The notes below the pieces were generated by a model, which saw nothing but the letters and a program-made list of their open reading frames with translations, was not told the origin of the DNA and did not search any database. Below, piece by piece: positions 32,632-40,316 of a DNA stretch of 64,000 nucleotides; position 1 is the stretch's first letter; every line of letters starts with the position of its first letter. The DNA is from an uncultured Saprospiraceae bacterium (lineage in GTDB: Bacteria; Bacteroidota; Bacteroidia; Chitinophagales; Saprospiraceae): NCBI GenBank assembly GCA_937980645.1, contig CALJPQ010000002.1:124001-188000 (forward strand). The letters are read 5' to 3'. The position numbers and the translations under genes are program-made.

Positions 32632-35445
32632 TTAAGCCTCCAGCCTGCGCCGCTGCGTCCATCGGTTCCAGGCGCTCAGGCCCAGCCCGAAGAGCATGAG
32701 CAGCGACCCCAGCCAGACGAGGTTGATGCCTGGGAAGACGATGGCTTCCAGCACGATATAGTCCGACCTCGGGGCATTTTCGGCAATTTCGAGCGGGATA
32801 CGCCGGACTTGGTCGGAGGCTTTTGCCGCCAGGATGGTCATGGTGGCGGTGCTGGGGTCAATGTTTTCGAAGCGGAAGTGGAGGCCCCATTTGGCTACCT
32901 CGTCTTTGAGATTGAGCGAGCGATTGTCGCGGATGAGGAAGACTGGAGCCGCTTCGGCGGTAGTGCCGTTGGGCGCGGTGATGCGCAGTTCGGCCGCCAC
33001 GGCAATGTCGCCACTTTCGGGTGCGTAATGCGGGTGCTCTACGTTCCGGTTGAGGCGGACCAGCTGGATGCGATAGCCTTCAAAATCGGCTGTTTCACCC
33101 TCTTTAAGGCGGAGGGAGCGGTATTGCAAAGACTCATCGGCGTCCAAGAGCCGAGCCAGCGAGGCTTCGGTCAGGCGCACGCGCATCTGTAGTGGCCCGA
33201 TTTGGGCCGGCAGGGTAAAGGCGCCCTGTTTGGGCCGCAGGTAGAGCATGGGGGCTGCCGCATGGCCGACAGTATCGCCCAGCGCGAAGGCACGCATTTT
33301 CAGCCCAAAGGCCAGGTCGCCTTTTTCGGGGCGGTAGTCGGGGTGCTGGGGGGCCTTGGTGTAGTCGTCCAGTACTAAGTAGTGTTTTTTGGTGAAGATG
33401 GTGTCGCCGATGGCGGCTTCGTAGGCCTCGAAGCGGATGCTGTCTTCCTGTTGGCGGGCAAATTCGGGGTCGAGTTCCGCTTTTGGCAACGAAGACACGT
33501 GTGTGAAGATGTCGTAGGTGAGGTAATGTTTGGTCGAAGGGTTAGATGCCACCACCTGCGAGAACTGGCGGTCGTACATGACGTTGGGATGCAGCACGAA
33601 CTCCTCACCGGTGAAATTGCCCTGGGCATCGCGCTTGCGGAAGCGCACGGCAAAGGTGCGCGTCTGGCGCTCGATGGTATCCTTTAAATACGTGGCTTCA
33701 TAGTCGCGAATGGGCATGGGTGCATCTTTGAGCAGCAGCACGTTTTTGTTCAGTTCATCGCTGCCCATGCCTTCGATGAGGCCTTCCATGGCGAAGCTGT
33801 TCGAGGATATCCAGCGCTTGTTCAGGCCCGTGCTCAGGATGCCCAGCAGCAGCACGCCAAAGCCCACGTGCGACAGCGCCGAGCCGGCCTGTTTGAGGTT
33901 TTTTCGGGCGAAAGAAATGAGATAATCGGCATTGGCCACTACAGCAAACATTGCGGCAAAGAGGAGAGCAAAATGCTGCCAAGCGAAGACGTCGAGCCAA
34001 AGGGCGTTAAGCGCCGTCAGTGCTGTTGCTCCTGCCAGCGCGATGAGCATGTGTTTTCCGAAGGTGCGTCGCCAGAGGGCTGCGTTGCGCTCCTGGTAGC
34101 GGAGCCATTGCGCCACGCCGGTGAGCAGCCCCACGAAGACGCCAATCCACAACTGGTAGCGGTTGTGGTGCGCCACAGGGTCTTTGAGCGCCGCGCCTAC
34201 GTAGTCGGGTTTGAATAGCTGCACCAGCTTGTTCCACACCGGCAGCGACGTGGCGCCTGTGATGAGCACTGCCGAGAAGAGCAGCACCAGCACGCCGATG
34301 AACATCCAGAACTCGCGCGAGGCGATGGACTCCTCCTGCTGGGGCGCAGGGATGCTCTTGCTGCGCATGGCCATCAGCACAATAGATAAAACCGCGAATA
34401 CGCCGATGAACGCGATGAGCTGCGCGCCTAAGCCCATCTCGGTGAATGCATGCGCGGAGGAGTCGCCCAGAATACCGCTGCGCGTCAGGTAGGTGGAATA
34501 GAGCACGAGCACGAAGGTCATTAAATAAAAGGCATAGGCGCTGCGAATGGAATAGCCCGTGTTGCGTGCGATGAGGTGGGCGTGAATGCCCGCCACGAGC
34601 GTAATCCAGGGCACGAGCGAGGTGTTTTCCACTGGATCCCAGGCCCAATAGCCACCAAACGAGAGCGCTACGTAAGCCCAGGCGCCGCCCATCAGGATGC
34701 CCAGACCCAGAATGGCTGCTGAAAACAACGCCCAGGGCAGGGCTGGCTTCAGCCATCCGCGGTGTTCGTCCATCCAAAGGCCTGCTACCGCATAAGCGAA
34801 AGGCACCAGCGTAGAGGCAAAGCCCAAAAACAGCGTGGGCGGGTGTATGGTCATCCAATAATTCTGAAGCAGGGGGTTCAGGCCATTGCCTGTTATCTGG
34901 CTCAGATAGTCGGCCCGTTCGAAAATAGGTGCGTCCATCGTGTGGCGCAGCAGATCAAAAGCGCTGGCGCCCAACCGATACTCTCCGATGTAGAGGCCCA
35001 AAATCATGGAGCCGATAAATACCTCGACCAGCGATAATACAGCCAGCACAGGCGCCTCCCATCGCCCAGCGCGCAGCAACAGGATCAGCCCCAGTACGAT
35101 ATGCCAGAAGCTCCACAGCAAAAAACTGCCCTGCTGCTCTTTCCAAAAGGCCGAAAAGGTGTACTGAAACGGCAGGTCATCTGAGACGTTAGCCCAAGCG
35201 TACTGATATTCGTAGTATTTATTGACTAAAATCAAAAACAGGGACCCAATGACGCCCAGCGTCGCCAAACCATGAACGACAAAGGCGCCGCGCCCCAGCA
35301 GCAGCCAGCCGGCCTCTTCCGACGAAGCGCGCCGGCGAACCGCCAGAAAATACGACACAGCCGCCAGAAGCGCCGCCACAAACGACAGCACCGTGAGCAG
35401 ATGACCTATCTGCCCCGGCAATAAATGCTCTCCGATATATTGCAT
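32632..35445 (-). CDS. ccmF: cytochrome c maturation haem lyase CcmF
   Basis: CcmF is the inner-membrane protein that attaches haem to apocytochrome c in system I. The 937-residue protein has about 15 hydrophobic segments; the WWD-type haem-handling motif appears as GGYWAWDPVENTSLVPWI near residue 245. A large periplasmic domain occupies residues 540-890, followed by a last membrane helix. It is longer than proteobacterial CcmF (about 650) because of this soluble region. It is nine bases downstream of ccmE, so the two are one transcript. Confidence 0.93.
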   Translation of the reverse strand: MQYIGEHLLPGQIGHLLTVLSFVAALLAAVSYFLAVRRRASSEEAGWLLLGRGAFVVHGLATLGVIGSLFLILVNKYYEYQYAWANVSDDLPFQYTFSAFWKEQQGSFLLWSFWHIVLGLILLLRAGRWEAPVLAVLSLVEVFIGSMILGLYIGEYRLGASAFDLLRHTMDAPIFERADYLSQITGNGLNPLLQNYWMTIHPPTLFLGFASTLVPFAYAVAGLWMDEHRGWLKPALPWALFSAAILGLGILMGGAWAYVALSFGGYWAWDPVENTSLVPWITLVAGIHAHLIARNTGYSIRSAYAFYLMTFVLVLYSTYLTRSGILGDSSAHAFTEMGLGAQLIAFIGVFAVLSIVLMAMRSKSIPAPQQEESIASREFWMFIGVLVLLFSAVLITGATSLPVWNKLVQLFKPDYVGAALKDPVAHHNRYQLWIGVFVGLLTGVAQWLRYQERNAALWRRTFGKHMLIALAGATALTALNALWLDVFAWQHFALLFAAMFAVVANADYLISFARKNLKQAGSALSHVGFGVLLLGILSTGLNKRWISSNSFAMEGLIEGMGSDELNKNVLLLKDAPMPIRDYEATYLKDTIERQTRTFAVRFRKRDAQGNFTGEEFVLHPNVMYDRQFSQVVASNPSTKHYLTYDIFTHVSSLPKAELDPEFARQQEDSIRFEAYEAAIGDTIFTKKHYLVLDDYTKAPQHPDYRPEKGDLAFGLKMRAFALGDTVGHAAAPMLYLRPKQGAFTLPAQIGPLQMRVRLTEASLARLLDADESLQYRSLRLKEGETADFEGYRIQLVRLNRNVEHPHYAPESGDIAVAAELRITAPNGTTAEAAPVFLIRDNRSLNLKDEVAKWGLHFRFENIDPSTATMTILAAKASDQVRRIPLEIAENAPRSDYIVLEAIVFPGINLVWLGSLLMLFGLGLSAWNRWTQRRRLEA

Positions 35446-35454
35446 GATGGCCTT

Positions 35455-35850
35455 TTATTGCTTTTCCGAGCGCACGTACACCTCTTCGTCCTTGTACTTC
35501 GACGGGCATTTGAGCAGCATATCCGATGCCTCAAAGACATCGCCGCGCATCTGGCCCGTTAGCACAATCTGCTCCGAGCGCTCAAAATCTTGTGGTTTGC
35601 CCGCGCGCAATATCACCTGGCGTACTTCGCCGGCGTCGTCGCGCAGGTAAAAGGACAGGTAATTTGGGTCTTTCACCGGGTCGTACTCTACGGGGCGGTC
35701 TTTGACCAGCTGGCCCACCATCTTGACGCGGTCGCCTTTTTCAGCGGCCTGAGCAAAGTTGGCGTAGGTGGTCATGTCCTGGCTGGCCGAAATGAGGACA
35801 CCAATAGCAATGGCAATGACAGCTATGGCAATCAAATGCGAGCGTTTCAT
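35455..35850 (-). CDS. ccmE: cytochrome c maturation haem chaperone CcmE, CxxxY type
   Basis: CcmE is a periplasmic, membrane-anchored haem chaperone that hands haem to CcmF. The 131-residue protein has an N-terminal anchor (HLIAIAVIAIAIGVLISAS), an OB-fold barrel with VKMVGQLVKDRPV and QIVLTGQMRGDVFEA, and ends DMLLKCPSKYKDE. The usual haem-binding motif is HxxxY; here it is C115-x-x-x-Y119. The Cys variant is known in archaeal and Desulfovibrio CcmE. It is first in a ccmE-ccmF transcript and is preceded by a -7 box. Confidence 0.93.
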   Translation of the reverse strand: MKRSHLIAIAVIAIAIGVLISASQDMTTYANFAQAAEKGDRVKMVGQLVKDRPVEYDPVKDPNYLSFYLRDDAGEVRQVILRAGKPQDFERSEQIVLTGQMRGDVFEASDMLLKCPSKYKDEEVYVRSEKQ

Positions 35851-35869
35851 GTGTATTTGTTTTTACTGG

Positions 35870-35877
35870 CAAAGGTA
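35870..35877 (-). promoter_or_regulatory. -7 box (TACCTTTG) of ccmE
   Basis: The reverse strand reads TACCTTTG 19 bases before the ccmE ATG. No clear -33 box is seen. Confidence 0.6.
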
Positions 35878-35944
35878 GAACGGGCAATGGTAGCTGGGAA
35901 TGATCTTCCTTTCAGACGCGGCTGACCCTGTGCTGCGTTGGGCT

Positions 35945-35972
35945 AAAAAACGCTTTTCGTCCGAAAACGTTC
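35945..35972 (-). terminator. hairpin plus T run after the lipoprotein gene
   Basis: On the reverse strand the stem TTTTC-GGAC-GAAAA (35954-35967), extended by ACG/CGT with one bulged base, is followed by six T residues. It lies just after the stop codon of the lipoprotein gene at 35988, so it fits a rho-independent terminator for that gene. Confidence 0.6.
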
Positions 35973-35987
35973 AGCCCCTACTCTGAC

Positions 35988-36539
35988 CTATTGGCCACAC
36001 GGGGGGCAACGCAGTGCCGTTGCGGCGAAGAACACTTCTGGCGGGAATTCCACGGTTACCCGCGTAGCGCCTGCTTCCGCCCCAAGTTCTAAGGAAAAGC
36101 GAATGTAGTGCCGGTTGTCGTACTGCAAGCGATGCGGCTGCTCTGCCGATATCTGTAGGTATTCGGGCCTCGACAGGCAGCGCGGAAAGTGGGCGCCAGT
36201 GAAGACCTCCACGTCGCCGGTAGATAGGGGACGCAACAGGAGATTGGCCCGCCCAATGTCGTCGCCTATGGTCAGCCAGGTAACGCCCGGGCGCAGGTAG
36301 AAAAAACGCCTGTTTGGTCGTGAGGTGTCCGCACCGAAGACTTCCGTTTCCGAAAATTCGGCTAAGCACCAGTTGCGCCGAGTATCCGCTTCCTCCACGG
36401 CCCGCGCTGTGCTTATCCGAAAGGCTGGGCCCGCCGCAGTCGGCGGTGTTGAGGATGCTGCAGGTGCTTTCGTGTCGCCTGAAGAACATGAGGCCCAACA
36501 CAAAACGGCTATCCAACCCCAGCCAACCCATTGGTACAT
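35988..36539 (-). CDS. hypothetical lipoprotein
   Basis: A 183-residue protein with a short hydrophobic N-terminus and a possible lipobox WASC (Cys18), followed by a Ser/Thr/Pro/Ala-rich linker of about 25 residues. The rest looks globular: residues 85-175 contain YLRPGVTWLTIGDDIGRANL and several beta-prone segments, and the C-terminus ends CPPC followed by GQ. I do not recognise the family. Another long frame on the same strand (to 36531) gives no signal peptide and looks like a shadow. No promoter box was found in the AT-rich upstream sequence. Confidence 0.6.
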   Translation of the reverse strand: MYQWVGWGWIAVLCWASCSSGDTKAPAASSTPPTAAGPAFRISTARAVEEADTRRNWCLAEFSETEVFGADTSRPNRRFFYLRPGVTWLTIGDDIGRANLLLRPLSTGDVEVFTGAHFPRCLSRPEYLQISAEQPHRLQYDNRHYIRFSLELGAEAGATRVTVEFPPEVFFAATALRCPPCGQ

Positions 36540-36737
36540 AAATTCTTGATTATTTTTTGGTGAAAAAAAAGTGATTCAGGCATTCAATCGAAAACCGGTG
36601 CAAAGAACGCCATCTGGCAAATGAAAAAGGAGAAACGCAGAGAAAGGCATTCGGCATTCGCGAGTAAATGCCCTGCGAAAAAAGCACGCTGATTGGCGAG
36701 GAGCGCTCTGCATGAGGTACAGAAAGGGCATGGCCGC

Positions 36738-36745
36738 TATCTTTG
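36738..36745 (+). promoter_or_regulatory. -7 box (TATCTTTG) of the methylmalonyl-CoA mutase subunit gene
   Basis: TATCTTTG ends 17 bases before the ATG at 36763. It lies downstream of an earlier in-frame ATG at 36712 and therefore argues for the later start. Confidence 0.55.
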
Positions 36746-36762
36746 CCCCACATCGCCGGATT

Positions 36763-37932
36763 ATGAGCTTACCTGCCGACTTTTTCGCCGACTTCCCGCC
36801 CGTCAGTAAGGCCGAGTGGTTAGAGCGCATCGCCAAAGACCTCAAAGGCAAAGCGCTCGACGACCTGTACTGGCACCTGAATGAGCATCTGCGCATAGAC
36901 CCTTTTGCTCACCCCGACGACCAGCCCGAACCTCCGCTACCTCTAACAGATGCCCCTCAAGGGTGGGCTATCAACGAAGACATCGAAAACCCCGACCCTG
37001 CTGCAGCTAACCACCAAGCCCTAGAGGCCTTAGCCTTTGGTGCCGAAAGCCTGCATTTTCAGCCACATGAATTGGGCCAACTGCCTGCGCTGCTGGACAG
37101 GATCTACCTGGACTACATCCAACTGAACTTTAGCGGCCCAGCGGTAGAAGCTGGCCCGGCAGCCCTGCTCGAAGCGTTAGGACAACTCGCCGACGCACAG
37201 GGTGTGGCCCGCGAACGCCTCAGCGGTGCGCTGTACTACGACCCGCTGGCTGGCGTAACACCTACCGACTGGCGTTATATCAGCGATCTAATCGCTTTCG
37301 CCCAAGAAACCTTTCCGGGCTATTGCACCCTCAGCATTCACGCCAACAGCGAATATCGAGACCCTGCTGGCGCTATTGATGAGCTGGCTCGCTTGCTTCA
37401 TCGGGGCAACGACTACCTGCGTCTCGGCGCTGAACGCGGCATCGAGCCGGCCGTCTTAGCCTCCCAGCTGCAATTCAGCATAGCCGTAAGCAAAAGCTAT
37501 TATGTCGAAATTGCTCGCCTGCGCGCCTTCCGCCTGCTTTGGCTTAACATCCTGAAAGCTTGGAACCTGCCGCTGGAATATCCGGTGTTCGACGTGCGCT
37601 TTGCCCCAGAGGCCTACACCGACGAGCTGTACACCAATATGATCCGTGCCACCACGATGGCCATGTCGGCCGTATTGGGTGGCGCTAACCGCCTTACCGT
37701 GCTGCCCTACGACGCCGGGCGCGAGCACCTGGCCCAATATCCGCAATCCTTTAGCCGACGCATTGCCCGCAACGTGCAGCACCTGCTCAAATTGGAAAGC
37801 GGCCTCGCTGAACTGGCCGACCCAGCGGCCGGCAGCTATTTCTTGGAAAAACTCACCACGCAGCTCGCCGAACACGCCTGGCGGACATTCACTGCGCTCG
37901 AGAGCGCCGGCTATTCTCCCAAACACCACTAA
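36763..37932 (+). CDS. mutA: methylmalonyl-CoA mutase small (beta) subunit, 3'-truncated
   Basis: The small subunit partners MutB in converting succinyl-CoA and methylmalonyl-CoA. The 389-residue product from 36763 starts MSLPADFFADFPPVSKAEWL, the usual MutA N-terminus, and keeps TIM-barrel landmarks to the segment AELADPAAGSYFLEKLTTQL and AEHAWRTFTALESAG near the end. It then stops with SPKHH, short of the full small subunit (about 600 residues) and also shorter than the roughly 450-residue forms known from flavobacteria. No continuation is found in other frames. Base composition changes right after the stop, and mutB is absent. The gene appears cut at its 3' end beside the restriction locus. 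Confidence 0.75.
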   Translation: MSLPADFFADFPPVSKAEWLERIAKDLKGKALDDLYWHLNEHLRIDPFAHPDDQPEPPLPLTDAPQGWAINEDIENPDPAAANHQALEALAFGAESLHFQPHELGQLPALLDRIYLDYIQLNFSGPAVEAGPAALLEALGQLADAQGVARERLSGALYYDPLAGVTPTDWRYISDLIAFAQETFPGYCTLSIHANSEYRDPAGAIDELARLLHRGNDYLRLGAERGIEPAVLASQLQFSIAVSKSYYVEIARLRAFRLLWLNILKAWNLPLEYPVFDVRFAPEAYTDELYTNMIRATTMAMSAVLGGANRLTVLPYDAGREHLAQYPQSFSRRIARNVQHLLKLESGLAELADPAAGSYFLEKLTTQLAEHAWRTFTALESAGYSPKHH

Positions 37933-38214
37933 AACCTTGTAGGCGTGTTTTCCCCTTTTCAACAATAGGCGGGCGAGCCGCCTCCAAAACGGGTATGGCA
38001 CACAAACGGGCGATGACTCACCCGGCAAAACAAACGGTGCTTCCCTTATTTTGAAACTGTCTAACATCCGGCAGTCCAACGCCTCGGCAGCTGCTGTAAA
38101 AGATTGGATACTCCACATCAATTTTTGCTCTGCATAGTCGTCAGGCTCTGTGTGGTACTTTTTCTTGTGCAGCTTTGACAATCTACCTTGCAAAAGGTGT
38201 TGTCATCTCGTCTG
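37933..38214. other. junction between the mutA fragment and the restriction locus
   Basis: No plus-strand gene. On the minus strand an open frame (from 38193) starts with about 85 codons that look partly protein-like (AEQKLMWSIQSFTAAAEALD) before it runs into the antisense of mutA, so it may be a gene fragment. I do not recognise it. Composition shifts from GC-rich to AT-rich across this stretch, which marks the left border of the island. Confidence 0.4.
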
Positions 38215-39825
38215 CTATATGGGGGGCAGTCCTAATTCCTTCAAAAACTGATTATGTGTTCTCCTCGCTTCGTTAATTTTTTGCTCAATTTCAATGAGTT
38301 TTTTATTTACTTCTTCCAAGTCAACAGGTTCTTCGTCCACTGAGGTGCTTACATACCTTGAAATATTGAGGTTGAATTCGTTCTTTTCTATTTCTTGCAT
38401 CGAAACCCTGCGCGAATAGCGTTCTTCCTCTTTTCGATACTGATAGGTTTCCACAATTTTCTGAATGTGCTCGGGCAACAGGGTGTTTTGTCGCTTGCCT
38501 TTTTCAAAGTGGTCAGCGGCATTGATGAACAATACATCGTCAAACTTTTTGCACTTCTTCAATACCAAAATACAAACGGGGATTCCCGTAGAGAAAAACA
38601 GGTTGGCAGGCAATCCGATAATGGTATCAATGTTTCCGTCCTCTAACAATTTTTTTCTGATTTTTTCTTCTGCTCCGCCTCTGAATAAAACACCGTGAGG
38701 CAAAATGATGGCCATGGTTCCCTCTTTGCTCAGAAAATGAAAACCGTGCAGCAGAAAAGCAAAGTCGGCGGCTGACTTGGGGGCAAGTCCATAGTTTTTG
38801 AAACGGAAATCTTGCCCCATTGCTTCCGATGGTTCCCAACGGTAGCTAAAGGGCGGATTGGCTACCACAGCATCAAATTCTAATTTTTTGGCGGGGTTCA
38901 TTTCGTTTAAAATGTCCCAGTCGTTGAGCAGGGTATCGCCGTGGTGGATTTCAAATTCGGTGTCCTTAACACCATGCAGGAGCATGTTCATGCGGGCAAG
39001 GTTGTAGGTGGTGATGTTCTTTTCTTGTCCGTAGATTTTGCCGATGGTGCCTCCGGCTTCTTTCATTTTATTGCGGACGTTGAGCAGGAGCGAACCCGAA
39101 CCACAGGCAAAGTCCAAAACGCGTTCAATTTTTTTCTTCTTGCCGTTTTCGGGATTTTGGCTGTCTAAAATGACGATTTCGGAAAGTATATCGGAAATGC
39201 GTTGCGGGGTGTAGAACTCTCCTGCTTTTTTGCCCGAGCCTGCGGCAAATTGCCCGATCAGGTACTCATACGCATCCCCCAAAATGTCCGCATCGGTTGA
39301 AAACTGATTGATGCCCTCGGCAATTTTCTTGATGATGGCGCAGAGTTTTTTGTTTCGCTCTTCGTAGTTTTTGCCCAGCTTTTCGGAATCCAAGTTGATT
39401 TCAGAAAATAAACCCTGAAAGGTGCTTTCAAAAGATTCGTTTTCGATGTATTTAAAACCTTCCTGTAAGGTGCGCAGCAAGTCGCTGTTTTGCACTCTTG
39501 CCATTTCGGCGATGCTGTGCCATAAATAATCGGGTTTTATTACGTAGTGAACTTTTCTACGCATCTGCTTTTCAAATTCGGGCACATCGTTTGGGTTTTG
39601 TTCGTACCAAATGCCCAGCGGTGTTTTACCTCCGTTGCCGTTCAGAACAGGGTATTCTTTGCCTAATTCTTTTTGGGCGGCTTGTTCATAATTATCGCTC
39701 AGGTATCGCAAAAACAAAAACGACAGCATATAATCGCGGAAATCGTCCGCGTTCATTGCCCCCCTCAGTTCGTCTGCGATTTTCCAGAGCGTTTTGCCTA
39801 ATTCTTGATGATTGTTGGTAGTCAT
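38215..39825 (-). CDS. hsdM: type I restriction-modification system, DNA methyltransferase subunit HsdM
   Basis: Modifies adenine to N6-methyladenine and forms the M2S methylase core with HsdS. The 536-residue protein has the helical HsdM N-terminal domain (residues 1-170), the AdoMet-binding motif LDFACGSGSLL near residue 238, and the catalytic NPPF at residues 323-326. The C-terminus has a coiled-coil-like stretch that would pack against HsdS. The ATG at 39825 lies two bases beyond the terminal inverted repeat of the GxxExxY cassette, which separates it from hsdS. All motifs are intact, so the protein is probably functional. Confidence 0.95.
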   Translation of the reverse strand: MTTNNHQELGKTLWKIADELRGAMNADDFRDYMLSFLFLRYLSDNYEQAAQKELGKEYPVLNGNGGKTPLGIWYEQNPNDVPEFEKQMRRKVHYVIKPDYLWHSIAEMARVQNSDLLRTLQEGFKYIENESFESTFQGLFSEINLDSEKLGKNYEERNKKLCAIIKKIAEGINQFSTDADILGDAYEYLIGQFAAGSGKKAGEFYTPQRISDILSEIVILDSQNPENGKKKKIERVLDFACGSGSLLLNVRNKMKEAGGTIGKIYGQEKNITTYNLARMNMLLHGVKDTEFEIHHGDTLLNDWDILNEMNPAKKLEFDAVVANPPFSYRWEPSEAMGQDFRFKNYGLAPKSAADFAFLLHGFHFLSKEGTMAIILPHGVLFRGGAEEKIRKKLLEDGNIDTIIGLPANLFFSTGIPVCILVLKKCKKFDDVLFINAADHFEKGKRQNTLLPEHIQKIVETYQYRKEEERYSRRVSMQEIEKNEFNLNISRYVSTSVDEEPVDLEEVNKKLIEIEQKINEARRTHNQFLKELGLPPI

Positions 39826-39827
39826 AT

Positions 39828-40315
39828 TGTCTAAACTATGATTTATTTGATTTTTTGATGGACTATGATTTTTTGTTTGGTTTCATTACTCGTTTAAATT
39901 GTAAAGAGGTATTCCCGAAGTTTATTAAGAGTCCTATATCTAATCCATATGCTTCTAAATAATTGATGGCTTGTGCCAGATGTACATCTTCCAACTGTAC
40001 AACGGCTTTCAATTCTACCATTACTATACCCTCTACAAAAAAATCCACTCGTCTTGTTCCTATCTCATCACCCTTATAATAAATCTGCATTTCGTGTTCT
40101 CGTGAAAATGCTAATCCTTGTAAGCTCATTTCTTTTGCCAACGCCCGTTGATAAATTACTTCTTGAAATCCGTTTCCCAAAATGCGATGCACTTCCATAG
40201 CACAGCCAATGATTTTGCCTGTAAGCTCAGAAAGCGGATATTCATTTTTTATCATATTTTTAGTCATATTTTTAATCATAGTATTCATTAAATCACATAA
40301 ATCATAGTTTAGACA
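39828..40315 (-). mobile_element. 488-bp cassette with terminal inverted repeats carrying a GxxExxY gene
   Basis: The unit begins TGTCTAAACTATGATTTAT at 39828 and ends with the inverted copy at 40315. The 25-bp ends (39828-39852 and 40291-40315) match at 24 of 25 positions when one is reverse-complemented, and weaker similarity continues for about 40 bp. The inside is filled by one gene. The left end stops two bases before the hsdM ATG and the right end provides the stop codon of hsdS. A deleted relative lies at 41445-41603. No clear target-site duplication is visible. Confidence 0.75.
39863..40288 (-). CDS. GxxExxY-family protein (PD-(D/E)XK nuclease-like)
   Basis: A 141-residue protein. 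The family motif is at residues 40-46 (GFQEVIY), and the nuclease-like core is R80-V-D82-F-F then V-M-V-E92-L-K94, matching the D...ExK pattern of PD-(D/E)XK enzymes. The N-terminus has a short repeat (MIKNMTKNMIKN) that reflects a 12-bp tandem duplication. The gene sits inside a cassette with terminal inverted repeats, between hsdS and hsdM. GxxExxY proteins have no firmly known function; the link to a mobile cassette suggests it acts on the cassette's own DNA, which is inference. Confidence 0.85.
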   Translation of the reverse strand: MNTMIKNMTKNMIKNEYPLSELTGKIIGCAMEVHRILGNGFQEVIYQRALAKEMSLQGLAFSREHEMQIYYKGDEIGTRRVDFFVEGIVMVELKAVVQLEDVHLAQAINYLEAYGLDIGLLINFGNTSLQFKRVMKPNKKS

Positions 40316-40316
40316 T
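40213..40316. repeat. copy 1 of a ~100-bp direct repeat flanking hsdS
   Basis: This stretch is repeated at 41513-41604 in the same orientation. The two copies are almost identical, except that copy 1 has 12 extra bases (an added AT-rich unit near 40250). Copy 1 contains the first 25 codons of the GxxExxY gene and the terminal repeat that ends in the hsdS stop codon. Confidence 0.9.

Noticed and set aside
35971..36531. Second minus-strand frame overlapping the lipoprotein gene
   Set aside because: Overlaps completely a frame with a signal peptide and lipobox; this one has neither and ends in a different frame.
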